Positions 1 through 8,492 of a stretch of DNA of 64,000 nucleotides are shown here, in pieces. Below the pieces are notes generated by a model. The model worked only from the letters and a program-made list of their open reading frames with translations. It was not told where the DNA came from and searched no databases. Position 1 is the first letter of the stretch, and each line of letters starts with the position of its first letter. Both the position numbers and the translations under genes were made by a program. The stretch is from JALUZX01 sp964561605 (GTDB lineage: Bacteria > Planctomycetota > UBA1135 > JALUZX01), in the NCBI GenBank assembly GCA_964561605.1, contig CAZLQD010000028.1:1-64000 (forward strand), written 5' to 3'.

Positions 1-208
1 TATGGTGGGAAGGGCAATGAAATACAGATCAAAAACACCACCTTCCCAGACGCCAGGGCTCGGCTTCGCCCGCCCTGAAAAGAAAACAAAAAATCCCCTT
101 CTTCGAAAGAAAGGAGAAGAGAGACCCCTCTCTCCAGAGACCAGTCCGTGAGAAAAACTTGAAAAGGGCTATGGTGGGAATGGCTCAGAGGACTGACGAC
201 CCAGACTC

Positions 209-264
209 CCCCTGACGTCGGGCATGTTGCAGCTCTTCGAGCTGCACATACCCGCCGGCAGGGG
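209..264. repeat. Long hairpin element, copy 1
   Basis: The outer arms CCCCTGACGTCGGG (209-222) and CCCGCCGGCAGGGG (251-264) pair at 12 of 14 positions. Inside, TGCAGCT (228-234) pairs with AGCTGCA (240-246) across a CTTCG tip, and ATG (224-226) pairs with CAT (247-249), leaving one bulged T. The element is preceded by ACTC and followed by CTAACGATGA, as is copy 2 with small changes. The outer arms are conserved between copies, while the inner stem differs in sequence but stays paired. Confidence 0.7.
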
Positions 265-352
265 CTAACGATGAAATAGAAGCGCGAGGACCTCCGGGGA
301 GTGGCTCCAGAAACGAAAACGCTACAAATAACACTTCGAACTGCCACCCACT

Positions 353-405
353 CCCCTGACGTCGGGGAATCATGTTCTTCGAACAGTCTTCCCCGCCGGC
401 AGGGG
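353..405. repeat. Long hairpin element, copy 2
   Basis: The 17-base arms at 353-369 and 389-405 pair except at the same two positions that mismatch in copy 1. The inner stem TGTTC (373-377) pairs with GAACA (381-385) around a TTC tip. Flanks are CACTC on the left and CTGACGATGA on the right. Copy starts are 144 bases apart. The inner stem differs from copy 1 yet is still fully paired, which looks like selection for structure. Confidence 0.7.
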
Positions 406-426
406 CTGACGATGAGGTTGAGAGAG

Positions 427-540
427 CAGGGGCTGACGATGAAATAGAGCAGGGCTGACGGGGAAATGAAGCAGGGGGGCCTGACGAGAAAAAGGAGGGG
501 GTAACGGAGAAGAAGGAGCAGGGATCCTGACGGGGAAAAG
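427..540. repeat. Degenerate tandem copies, about 23-base period
   Basis: The words CAGGGGCTGACGATGAAAT (427), CAGGGCTGACGGGGAAAT (450), CAGGGGGGCCTGACGAGAAA (472), a more diverged GGGGGTAACGGAGAAG copy near 497 and CAGGGATCCTGACGGGGAAA (519) follow one another. All resemble the right arm and flank of the hairpin element (259-278 and 400-414). They look like eroded duplications of that arm. The unequal units and lack of conserved spacing argue against a CRISPR array. Confidence 0.6.
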
Positions 541-629
541 ATGGGAAGTGAGATCGTGGGATTCGGCCGGCCCGGCGGTTGGAAGGTTCTATTGTCCTTG
601 GTTCTTCCCTCGGGCCGGAATGGTATGGG

Positions 630-1328
630 TCATCCGGGGTGGAGGATCCAGGGCTGGTTGGGAAGGAGGGGGCAGATTTCCGCCGGAAGGTCCAGGACTC
701 GCTCGACTTTGTCGATGAGGGCGGAGTCGCTCGTAGCGGTCAGGGAGTCGGAGAGGCGTAAGTGGTGGTCCGGAGCCGGAACGGTCCTGGCCTCACCTTC
801 GAGACGGGCTCTCTCCATCCGTTCCCGGATCTCCTCGGCCAACTTTCCGCTCCTGGACATCGCCTGGTCCAGGAGGAAGAGGACCCGGGAAGGAGCGGCC
901 TCCTCCAGGACACGGAAGATCAGGTCCAGGGCGGGACCGGTGTGTTCATTGGTCCTGTAGCTGGCGAAGGCGCCCACGATGTCCCTCAGGTAGCCGTCGT
1001 CCGAGGCCACCAGGGGAGCGCCGGCCAGGGCTGCTTCTGTGGTGATCAGGACGTTGTAGGTGTCCACCGCCAAGGGGCTTCCCTTCACCTCGGAGAGGGG
1101 AACTTTCTTGGCCCGCCTCCGGGCCGCCAGAGAGGGTGCCGAGACGGCCCGGAAGAGGAAGTGGCGTTGTCTTGCGGTAAGCCGAAAACGATCCCCCGTG
1201 AGTTTCAGGGAGGATTTCAGGCCGTAGCCCCGCTCCAGGAGGTACCGGAGATCCCGGGCGGCCCCGGCGATCCGGGCCATGGCCTCCGGCGAGAAGGACC
1301 GCTTGTCGCTTTCGAGGGGACCCCGCAT
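630..1328 (-). CDS. DUF434 / DUF5616 domain protein
   Basis: This 232-residue protein matches the DUF434 family, which is common in archaea and scattered in bacteria and has no established biochemical role. The N-terminal third holds the family core around GYGLKSSLKLTGDRFRLTAR. The middle contains VDTYNVLITTEAALAG and the DDGYLRDI segment, and a later VLFLLDQAMSRSGKLAEEI block resembles the acidic DUF5616 part, suggesting a metal-binding nuclease-like fold; that is inference. There is no signal peptide. It lies 57 bases downstream of the acyl-CoA ligase gene on the same strand and is probably co-transcribed with it, but the pairing does not explain its role. Confidence 0.75.
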   Translation of the reverse strand: MRGPLESDKRSFSPEAMARIAGAARDLRYLLERGYGLKSSLKLTGDRFRLTARQRHFLFRAVSAPSLAARRRAKKVPLSEVKGSPLAVDTYNVLITTEAALAGAPLVASDDGYLRDIVGAFASYRTNEHTGPALDLIFRVLEEAAPSRVLFLLDQAMSRSGKLAEEIRERMERARLEGEARTVPAPDHHLRLSDSLTATSDSALIDKVERVLDLPAEICPLLPNQPWILHPG

Positions 1329-1385
1329 GGGAAGATGATGGATCGCGGCGGCCCGGCCTTCAATCCCCGGCGGCCGGGGGGAGGC

Positions 1386-3152
1386 TCAGGCCTTCCTTGC
1401 ACGGAGGAGTTTTCCCCCGGCCGTCCTTGGGAGGGTGTCCACGAAGTCCACCTTGCGGGGCACTTTGTAGGATGCCAGCTCCCGGGAGCAGAAGAGCCGA
1501 ACCTCCTGCTCGTCCGGATGGGCGCCCGGCTTGGGCACCACCCGGGCGGCGAGGATCTCCTTCCCGTCGGGGGCCCTTTCCGCCAGGACCATGGCCTCTT
1601 CCACCCAGCCGATCTTGGAGATCACCCGCTCCACTTCCAGGGGGGAGACCCGGAACCCGTCCACCTTGAGCATGGCCTTTATGCGGTCGATGATATAGAT
1701 GAAGCCGTCGGCGGAGATCCGGCCCAGGTCCCCCGTATGGAGCCATCCTCCGCGGATCGCCTCCTCCGTGGCCTCCGGGTCTCCGAAGTAGCCGTCCATG
1801 ATGCTCGTCCCCCGGGCCACGACTTCTCCGGGTTCGTCGGCGGGGGCGAAAGTTCCGTCGGGCCGCATCACCTTGAGCTCGATTCCCGCCACGGGCCTCC
1901 CCGAGGAGCCGATGTGGGAGTCCAGGTCCTTTGGGGGCATGTAGCTGAGCCTGGCGCATGCCTCGGTCTGGCCGTACATCACCCAGGGCTCCACGCCGGG
2001 GAGGACCTGGCGCAGCTTTTCCAATTGCGGGAGGGGAAGGGCCCCGCCGGCCACGGTTATGTAGCGAAGGCGGGGGAGCTTCCGGTAATCCAGCCTTCCC
2101 CTGGAGAGGAGAGTGGCGAAGAAGGGCGGCACGGCGGGGATTCCCGTGACTCCCTTCTCCTCGAGGACGCGTCTCACCACGGGAGGGAACTGTATATTCT
2201 TGTCCGTAACGAGTGTGCCTCCCACCCGGGCGTGAGTCAGGAGAACCGAATTTCCGTAGGCGAAACACCAGGGAAGGGCCGCCAGGACCCGGTCCTCGGG
2301 CCTCAAGTCAAGGTAGGAAAGGATGGCCGTGGTGTTCTCGTAGAGAGCCCGGTGGCTCAGGGCCGCCCCCTTGGGGGCCCCGGTGGTGCCCGATGTGAAG
2401 AGTATCATGGCCGTATGGGGCCGTTCCGCCAGAGGAAGGCGGAGGGATTTCCCGGGACGCCTGGCGTCGGCCCAGCGGAAACGTGGCTCCTCCTTGCCGG
2501 TCCAGATCACCAGGAGGTCTTCTTCCATGGCCCGGGCCGTCTCGTAGACCTGGTCCACCATGAAGAGGGCCCCGGAACCGGCCTTGACGTCCGAGATTTC
2601 GCTATGTCGTAACGCCGGATGGAGGGGAACGACCGTTCCCCCGGCCAGGAGGGTCCCGAAGAACCAGGAGGCGTAATGGATGGAATTGGGAAGGTGGAGG
2701 ATGACCCGGTCCCCCGTCTTGAGGCCGAGTTCCTCGAGGGTGGCGGCTGCACCCAGGGAGAAGTCCAGCAGGTCGCCCCAGGTCCAGGTCGCTTCCTCCT
2801 CAAGGAGGAAAGGCCTCTCCCTGCCCCGGGCGGCTCCCTGGAAGAGAAAACGGCCCACGTCCTTGGGCGGGGGCCAGGTGGAGGAGGGAGGGGGCACCCC
2901 TCTCTCGCGGAGGTAGTCCAGGACCTTCCCGGGGGAGGAGAGGTTCCTGCCGAGGACCTCCTCCCTGGTGACTTCCAGACCCAGGTCGTCCCGGAGGAAC
3001 CAGGCCACCCGGTTGAGGTCCTCCGGGTCCAGGCCGTCTTTCCAGGGGGGGGGATCGCCGGGCCGGATGGGGGCGGCGGACCGGTTGAAACGGAAGGTCT
3101 CTTCGAAGAAGGCCTGGACGAAGCCTTCCAGCCTGGTGTCTTGGATCGTCAT
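1386..3152 (-). CDS. Acyl-CoA synthetase with degenerate N-terminal carrier domain
   Basis: This is an AMP-forming acyl/aryl-CoA synthetase of 588 residues, predicted to activate a carboxylic acid as acyl-AMP and load it onto CoA. The adenylation motifs are complete: FTSGTTGAPKG at 252-262, YGQTE at 393-397, HTGDLG at 472-477, and the catalytic Lys in PRTAGGKLLR near 581. Before the ligase domain lie about 85 residues that resemble an acyl carrier protein, but the DSL site for phosphopantetheine reads DGL at 39-41, so the serine is missing. The substrate cannot be read from the sequence. The gene follows a strong hairpin (3217-3250) and precedes the DUF434 gene. Confidence 0.85.
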   Translation of the reverse strand: MTIQDTRLEGFVQAFFEETFRFNRSAAPIRPGDPPPWKDGLDPEDLNRVAWFLRDDLGLEVTREEVLGRNLSSPGKVLDYLRERGVPPPSSTWPPPKDVGRFLFQGAARGRERPFLLEEEATWTWGDLLDFSLGAAATLEELGLKTGDRVILHLPNSIHYASWFFGTLLAGGTVVPLHPALRHSEISDVKAGSGALFMVDQVYETARAMEEDLLVIWTGKEEPRFRWADARRPGKSLRLPLAERPHTAMILFTSGTTGAPKGAALSHRALYENTTAILSYLDLRPEDRVLAALPWCFAYGNSVLLTHARVGGTLVTDKNIQFPPVVRRVLEEKGVTGIPAVPPFFATLLSRGRLDYRKLPRLRYITVAGGALPLPQLEKLRQVLPGVEPWVMYGQTEACARLSYMPPKDLDSHIGSSGRPVAGIELKVMRPDGTFAPADEPGEVVARGTSIMDGYFGDPEATEEAIRGGWLHTGDLGRISADGFIYIIDRIKAMLKVDGFRVSPLEVERVISKIGWVEEAMVLAERAPDGKEILAARVVPKPGAHPDEQEVRLFCSRELASYKVPRKVDFVDTLPRTAGGKLLRARKA

Positions 3153-3216
3153 GGTTTCTTCCCTGGAAAGGGGCTTATTTCCCCCCCTGAGGGAGGATTT
3201 GCAAGGAAGCCTTGGG

Positions 3217-3250
3217 GGACCCCTTCCGGTCTTGCTATCGGAAGGGGTCC
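3217..3250 (-). terminator. Strong hairpin after the YfhO-like gene
   Basis: GGACCCCTTCCG (3217-3228) and CGGAAGGGGTCC (3239-3250) form a perfect 12-pair stem with a 10-base loop. It starts 3 bases past the end of the upstream membrane-protein gene and lies before the acyl-CoA ligase start at 3152. There is no clear U tract on the minus strand, so it may be a weak terminator, an attenuator or an mRNA-stabilising hairpin. Confidence 0.6.
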
Positions 3251-3252
3251 GA

Positions 3253-5715
3253 TCAGCCCTTGAAGAGGCCCCGGACCAGGGGCAGAGGGGAGGAGGCGAA
3301 AAGGAGGAGGAGGAGTCCCAAGAGGCCGATCTTCTGGCCCGCCCGGAAGGCCGAGTGTTCCAGGGTGAGACGGATGGTGTGGGTGCCGGCAGGAACCTGG
3401 AGGGCCGTCATGCAGAGGTCGCCGGGTCTGCAGGGGAGGTCCTCCTTCCCGTCCAGGATGGCTCTCCTTCCGGGATACCAGGCCTCGGAGACCACAAGGA
3501 CTCTGGGGGCTCCCAGGGTGACCCGGATCTCCAGATCCCCCCCCGGACGGAAGCGGCATTCCACCTCGTCCTTCCCTGAGGATGGTTGGTCCCCGAGCCA
3601 GGAAGGGGGGGCCCCTTCCACGACGGCCCGCTCCAGGAGGTCCTCTCTGTGGCGGGTGATCCAGGAGAGAGCCTCTTCGGGGCCGGCGGCGGATCCCACT
3701 CTCTGGGGGAGGAAGGCCCTCCCGGGGCACTTCAGGTTCCGGTAGATGCTGATCCCCCCGAAGACTCCCAGGAGCTTCCACCGCTGGGGGCGGGCCCTGG
3801 CCAGGGCGCCGGCCCGGCCTGCAGGCTCCTTCACCAGGAGGCGGTTCACACCCAGAGCGTCCATGACGGAATTCCCCAGGGCGAAACTGCGGGTGACGGC
3901 GTCCCTCCAGGTCTGGCCGGCCTCGGATGCGGCCTGGCGGAAGAAGGCCCGGGACTGGAAGAACCGGGGAATTCTGAGGACCCCGCCTTGGAAAGCGGGA
4001 AAGAGGCCCGGCGCCAGGATCCCCCCCTGCATGCGGCCGTCCACGCAGGCCCTGGCGAAGCGGCCGAAGCGGCCGACGATTACAGCGTCGTTGATCCGAA
4101 GGTCGTCCAGGCCGAGTGCCGCCGAGGTGTTGGGGCAGAGGATCCCCTGGAAGGAGACGGACCGGTTCACCCGGCCCTGGTTCTTTTCTTCCAGGAGGAC
4201 CCGGGCGAAGGGGGGAGGGAGGAAGGGATCCTTCCTCTCGGGCCGCTGGGCGGGAACGGCCGTGACCAGTTCCAGACCCAGGAGGAAGCAGGCGGCGGCC
4301 CCTGCCGGGTAGGGCCCTTTCTTTTTCAGGAAAGGAAGGACCAGGAAGGGGAGGACAGCGCCGGGAAGGAGGAGGATCCAGCCTCCCCGGGCCAGGTCCA
4401 GGGTGACTTCCTTTTCGATTCCTCCGGCCCGGGCAAGGTTCCAGGCGTGGAGGGCCAGGAAGAGAAGGGTGAGACCAAGCCCCGAGAGGAAGAGGGTCCG
4501 GGGGGAGATCTCTCCTTCCTGGAGGCGCTGGATCCCCCTTCCGGCCAGGAGGGCCAGGCAGAGAGTGGCGGCGGGAAGGCCGTATTTGTGGAAGAGGAGC
4601 ATGGAGAGGACCGGGAGCCTCCCGATCTCCTGGAGACCCGGCAGGCCGAATCCCTTGAGAAGGAGGAGGCCCGCCAGGAGGGCCAGGGTCCCGGCGGGGA
4701 AGTCCCGGCCCTTCCCCTCCCTCCCCAGGGTTCCCAGGACGGCCAGGAGGAAGACCCCTCCTCCGATCCAGGGAGGGGAGAAGGAGATGACCCCCGAATT
4801 CCCGGAACGGTAATACCAGGGGGCCAGGAGCCCGGCGAAGGTCCAGGGCCGGAAGTGGTCCGTTCCTGTGGCCCCCGTGTGGTGGTGGTAGCCGTGGAGG
4901 AGGTGTTCCACGCCGGGAAGGATGTAGGGGGCGGCCAGGAGGGTTCCGCAACAGGCCCAGAAGAAGACCTGGAGGATCCGGCGGCGACCCGCCCTGGGGC
5001 ATCCCGGGCGGCGCAGGAGGAAGACCGCTCCCAGGAGTCCCCCGAAGAGGGTGGCCTCCGGGTTTCCCCCCACCCAGGATGCCCAGGTGAAGAGGGCCAG
5101 GAGGAGCCCCCTCGGGCCGGTGGGTTTGCGGAGGAACCAGAGGATCGAGAGGGCAAGGCCGGGGAAGAGAACCTCCACGGAGAGGTGGTGCATGTTCACG
5201 TGGAGGACCAGGTAACCCGAGAGGCCGAAGGCCAGGCCGGCCCCGAAGGCGGCCGTCCGGGAGAGTCCCAGGGCCCGGGCGAGGAAGAAGGCCAGGAGGG
5301 CGGCGCAAAGGAGGCGGAAGAGAAGGGCCAGGTCCCAGACGAAGGGGGAGGAAGAGGCCAGGATGGGCCAGCGGAAGGGAGAGAAGAGGGCGGACTGCAT
5401 GTTGCCCAGCAAGGGCTGGCCCAGGCCGCAGTGGGGGTTCCACAGGGGCGGGGAGAGGAAGAGTTCGAGGGGATCGCCCTGGATCTTCCGGGCCGCCAGG
5501 CGGGCCAGAGGTTCGTCGATGTAGGCCGAAGATGTGTCCAGCACAGGTGGGGGGACGGTGCCGGGAGGGGCGGGAAGGAGGCCCGAGACTCCGGGAAGGG
5601 CCGTCAGGGTCCGGCCGCCCAAGAGGACCGGGTAGAAGGGAAGGGCCGTGACCAGAAGGAGGAGCGCCGCCGTTGCGGAGGACCAGGGGATGGAGGTTCT
5701 GTTTCGTATGGTCAT
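3253..5715 (-). CDS. YfhO-like multispanning membrane protein
   Basis: This 820-residue integral membrane protein resembles the YfhO/GT-C-like family, which is linked in Gram-positives to glycosylation of envelope polymers; the role here is inferred. A signal-anchor near residues 12-30 is followed by a large outside loop containing a NPHCGLGQPLLGNMQSALFS motif typical of the family. About ten further hydrophobic segments follow, then a soluble C-terminal domain with the family's VSEAWYPGRRAILDG motif and a last membrane helix near the end. It is transcribed divergently from purF, with 243 bases between the starts. Confidence 0.7.
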   Translation of the reverse strand: MTIRNRTSIPWSSATAALLLLVTALPFYPVLLGGRTLTALPGVSGLLPAPPGTVPPPVLDTSSAYIDEPLARLAARKIQGDPLELFLSPPLWNPHCGLGQPLLGNMQSALFSPFRWPILASSSPFVWDLALLFRLLCAALLAFFLARALGLSRTAAFGAGLAFGLSGYLVLHVNMHHLSVEVLFPGLALSILWFLRKPTGPRGLLLALFTWASWVGGNPEATLFGGLLGAVFLLRRPGCPRAGRRRILQVFFWACCGTLLAAPYILPGVEHLLHGYHHHTGATGTDHFRPWTFAGLLAPWYYRSGNSGVISFSPPWIGGGVFLLAVLGTLGREGKGRDFPAGTLALLAGLLLLKGFGLPGLQEIGRLPVLSMLLFHKYGLPAATLCLALLAGRGIQRLQEGEISPRTLFLSGLGLTLLFLALHAWNLARAGGIEKEVTLDLARGGWILLLPGAVLPFLVLPFLKKKGPYPAGAAACFLLGLELVTAVPAQRPERKDPFLPPPFARVLLEEKNQGRVNRSVSFQGILCPNTSAALGLDDLRINDAVIVGRFGRFARACVDGRMQGGILAPGLFPAFQGGVLRIPRFFQSRAFFRQAASEAGQTWRDAVTRSFALGNSVMDALGVNRLLVKEPAGRAGALARARPQRWKLLGVFGGISIYRNLKCPGRAFLPQRVGSAAGPEEALSWITRHREDLLERAVVEGAPPSWLGDQPSSGKDEVECRFRPGGDLEIRVTLGAPRVLVVSEAWYPGRRAILDGKEDLPCRPGDLCMTALQVPAGTHTIRLTLEHSAFRAGQKIGLLGLLLLLFASSPLPLVRGLFKG

Positions 5716-5958
5716 GGGAGGTACCGGGCCGAAACGGCAAGATTCCCCAATAGGGAGGAAAAAGGGAAGAGGGGAGGATAGAAATGGAGCGGAAAGGCCC
5801 CACAGGTCCCCAGGGAGGAGGCCCCCCCGCCGGGAGGGACTTTCCTTTGCGGGTTTCGTGGAAACCTTTCCTTCCCCCTTCCCAAGGGAGCGCCGGGAGG
5901 GTAGAATGGGTGGTTTCTGGTAAGATCTTTATTCCCAAAGGGTTAGGTAAGCGCCCAA

Positions 5959-7416
5959 ATGTGCGGTTTCATCGGTATCTTCGGCGAGGACGGTTGCCAG
6001 GTCGTTCCGGAGGTCCTCAGGGGCCTTCTCTCCATCCAGCATCGCGGCCAGGACGCGGCGGGGATCATCACCTATGACGAGAAATTCCATGCCAAGAAGG
6101 GCCTGGGCCTGGTGCGGGACGTCTTCTCCCGGAAGCACCTGGACCGGCTGACGGGAAACCTCGCCGTGGGGCACGTGCGCTACCCCACCGTGGGGGCCGG
6201 GGCGGAGACGGACGTCCAACCCTTCTGGATCGACTTCCCCTTGGGGATCGCCATGGCCCACAACGGGAACGTGACCAACTTCCTGGAGCTGAAGCGGCGG
6301 TACTTCCCCGCCCGGGACGTCCACCTGGCCAGCGACTGCGACCTGGAGGCGGTCCTCTACGTATTCGCCAGCGCCATGACCCGGGAGAAGGACGGGAAGA
6401 TCACGCCCGAACGGATCTTCGACGCCGTCGGGGAGGTCTTCCGCACCGTTCGGGGCGCCTACTCCGTCGTGGGGATGATCGCCGGACACGGGCTCTTCGC
6501 CTTCCGCGACCCCTACGGGATCAAGCCCATCATCATGGGCCGGAAAGATGGGGACAGGCATCCATCCTTCGCTGTGGCCTCGGAGTCCGTGGTCCTGGAC
6601 GTGGCGGGCTTCGGGGAGAAGCGGGACATCCGGCCCGGCGAGGTGATCTTCATCGACCGGGACAGGAAGGTCCACTCCAGGAGGGTGGAGGTCAGGCCCC
6701 ACAGGCCCTGCATCTTCGAACTGGTCTATTTCGCCAGGCCGGATTCATTCCTCGACGAGGTCAGCGTCTACAAGACCCGGATCCGCCTGGGCGAGGCCCT
6801 GGCACGGAAGTGGCGGAAGACCGGTCTCGAGGCGGACGTGGTGATCCCCGTTCCGGAATCGGCCAGGATCGCCGCGCAGAGCATGGCGCTAACCCTGGGC
6901 CTCCCCTACAGGGAAGGCTTCGTGAAGAACCGCTACGTGGGCCGGACCTTCATCATGCCCGGCGACGAGATCCGCCGTGATTCCATACGGACGAAGTTGA
7001 ATACCATTCCCCTGGAATTCCAGGGAAAGAGGGTCCTCCTTGTGGACGACTCCATCGTGAGGGGAAATACCTCGCGGCAGTTGGTTCTCCTGGCCCGGAA
7101 GGCCGGAGCGGCCAAGGTCTACCTGGCCTCCTACTCCCCGCCCCTCCGGTTCCCCTGTCCCTACGGGATCGACATGTCCACGAAGAAGGAATTCATCGCC
7201 CGGGGAAGGAACGAAGAGGAGATCGCCGCCGAGATCGCCGCCGACGCCGTCGTCTACCAGGACCTGGAAGACCTGGAGGCCTGCGCCCTGAGGGGGAACC
7301 CCGAGCTCGATGCCTTCTGCAAGGCCTGCTTCGACGGGAAGTATCCCACCGAGGACGTGACGGAGGAAATCCTCGACGCCATCGAGGAGGAACGGACTTC
7401 CACGAGGAAAGGGTGA
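5959..7416 (+). CDS. purF: Amidophosphoribosyltransferase
   Basis: This enzyme catalyses the first step of purine synthesis, glutamine plus PRPP to 5-phosphoribosylamine. The protein begins MCGFIGIFG, so Cys2 becomes the N-terminal nucleophile once Met is removed. The glutaminase domain includes HNGNVTN at 101-107. The PRPP-binding site is VLLVDDSIVRGNT at 359-371. Cys251, Cys400, Cys454 and Cys457 match the four [4Fe-4S] ligands of Bacillus-type PurF. The usual propeptide of that type is absent: an in-frame TAG stands only five codons before the ATG, so no longer start is possible. The gene overlaps the next one by 4 bases (GTGA). Confidence 0.96.
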   Translation: MCGFIGIFGEDGCQVVPEVLRGLLSIQHRGQDAAGIITYDEKFHAKKGLGLVRDVFSRKHLDRLTGNLAVGHVRYPTVGAGAETDVQPFWIDFPLGIAMAHNGNVTNFLELKRRYFPARDVHLASDCDLEAVLYVFASAMTREKDGKITPERIFDAVGEVFRTVRGAYSVVGMIAGHGLFAFRDPYGIKPIIMGRKDGDRHPSFAVASESVVLDVAGFGEKRDIRPGEVIFIDRDRKVHSRRVEVRPHRPCIFELVYFARPDSFLDEVSVYKTRIRLGEALARKWRKTGLEADVVIPVPESARIAAQSMALTLGLPYREGFVKNRYVGRTFIMPGDEIRRDSIRTKLNTIPLEFQGKRVLLVDDSIVRGNTSRQLVLLARKAGAAKVYLASYSPPLRFPCPYGIDMSTKKEFIARGRNEEEIAAEIAADAVVYQDLEDLEACALRGNPELDAFCKACFDGKYPTEDVTEEILDAIEEERTSTRKG

Positions 7417-8492
7417 TACCGGATCGCTTCCCTCTCCGCTTCCCGGCGGGCCTTGTTCTCCTGGCGGTCCTCCAGGCCTCCTGCGCCTCCGTATACTACC
7501 CCGCGGCGGTGAAGCCCTCGGGCCTTCCCCCGCCCAGGGCGTCGGCGACCCTGGCTGCCTTGCGGGACCCTCACGGGCCGCCCCTTGTGATCGCCCACCG
7601 CGGAGGCCGGGCCTGGGCCCCCGAGAATACGATCCAGGGAGTTCTCGCGGCGTGGAGGATGGGGGTTCCCATGGTGGAGGTGGACGTGAGGTCCACTTCC
7701 GACGGGGTCCCGGTCCTTCTGCACGACTCCTCCCTGGCCCGGACCGCGGGAGTGGGGGAGAGGGTCGGGGCGATTCCCCTGAGTGAGGTCAAGAAGGCGG
7801 AGATCCCCTTCCGAAGGGGGAGCGCGCCCCTTCGTGTGCCCACCTTGGCGGAGGCGGTCCGGGCCGCCAGGGGAAAGGTGGTCCTCGTGCTGGACCTGAA
7901 GCAGGTGGAGACGGACCGACTCCTTGCGGTCCTGGAAGGGGAGCACGCCCTGGGGGAGGTCCTGATCCTGGCCCACAAGAAGAGGCAGATGGAGGAGCTC
8001 GCCCGAAGCGGGGTGAGAAAAAGGATCCTCCTTGCCGTCAGGGCCGCCGGCGCCGCCCAGGCCCTGGACTTCCAGAGGGCCTTCCATCCGGAGGTGGTGC
8101 ACGTCTCCCCCGGTTTCCTATCGCCCCGGTTGGGAAGGACCCTGCGGGACCGGGGAAGCCGGGTATGGGTCAACGCCTTCAGCGGGCCCGACCGGACAGG
8201 GAAAAAGGAGGACTACCTGGCCTTGATCCGGCAGGGTGCGGATATCCTCCAGACCGATCGCCCTGTCCTTGCCCTCCGGGCCCTGGCGGAGTTGCCCGCC
8301 CTGGTCGAATCGGGCGCCCCTCCTTCGCCTGGATCCCTCCCGGCCGGGAAAGGGGGGATCCTGGTGGTCACTTCTTCTCCGGGGTCTTCCCCTTCTTCTT
8401 GTCCACGAGGATGGGGACGTTCTCGACCTTCGATGCGTCCAGCTGAGGCCAGGACGGGTTGGTTTCCCTCTCCCTCAGGATCCGGGGGGTGA
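7413..8492 (+). CDS. Glycerophosphodiester phosphodiesterase, lipoprotein-like
   Basis: This GDPD/UgpQ-family enzyme hydrolyses glycerophosphodiesters to glycerol-3-phosphate and an alcohol. Active-site residues are visible: AHRGG at 61-65, PENT with Glu71, EVDV with Glu89 and Asp91, His104, and the late ADILQTDRP motif near 276-284. The N terminus is a hydrophobic signal ending LAVLQASC at Cys24, so it is probably an exported lipoprotein, though the lipobox is imperfect. The GTG start overlaps the purF stop. The catalytic domain ends near residue 290; the last 60 residues are low-complexity Ser/Gly/Pro, and the final 41 codons run into the convergent secretin gene. Confidence 0.85.
   Translation: MIPDRFPLRFPAGLVLLAVLQASCASVYYPAAVKPSGLPPPRASATLAALRDPHGPPLVIAHRGGRAWAPENTIQGVLAAWRMGVPMVEVDVRSTSDGVPVLLHDSSLARTAGVGERVGAIPLSEVKKAEIPFRRGSAPLRVPTLAEAVRAARGKVVLVLDLKQVETDRLLAVLEGEHALGEVLILAHKKRQMEELARSGVRKRILLAVRAAGAAQALDFQRAFHPEVVHVSPGFLSPRLGRTLRDRGSRVWVNAFSGPDRTGKKEDYLALIRQGADILQTDRPVLALRALAELPALVESGAPPSPGSLPAGKGGILVVTSSPGSSPSSCPRGWGRSRPSMRPAEARTGWFPSPSGSGG

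Larger units (their letters stand above)
1..629. other. Gene-free, repeat-rich left flank
   Basis: I see no convincing protein gene here. The stretch is less GC-rich than the genes that follow and is built of repeats. The 11-base word TATGGTGGGAA occurs at 1-11 and again at 170-180. Two long, almost fully paired hairpins with the same outer stem sit at 209-264 and 353-405. Degenerate copies of the right arm of that element run from about 427 to 540. The region may continue to the left of the window. It could be a structured RNA, a repeat family or the remains of a small mobile element, and the sequence alone does not decide. Confidence 0.6.

Noticed and set aside
209..405. The hairpins as integron attC sites
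   Set aside because: The ends do not form the paired RYYYAAC and GTTRRRY boxes of attC, no integrase is present, and no cassette-like genes are spaced between them.
400..540. The short repeats as a CRISPR array
   Set aside because: The units are degenerate and vary in length, there are no unique spacers of constant size, and no cas gene is nearby.
3149..5938. Very long open frame overlapping the YfhO-like gene, and similar ones at 762-2612, 13725-17231 and 20395-21330
   Set aside because: They overlap well-supported genes in other frames, have low-complexity Pro/Gly/Arg content and no family motif. They are artefacts of high GC.
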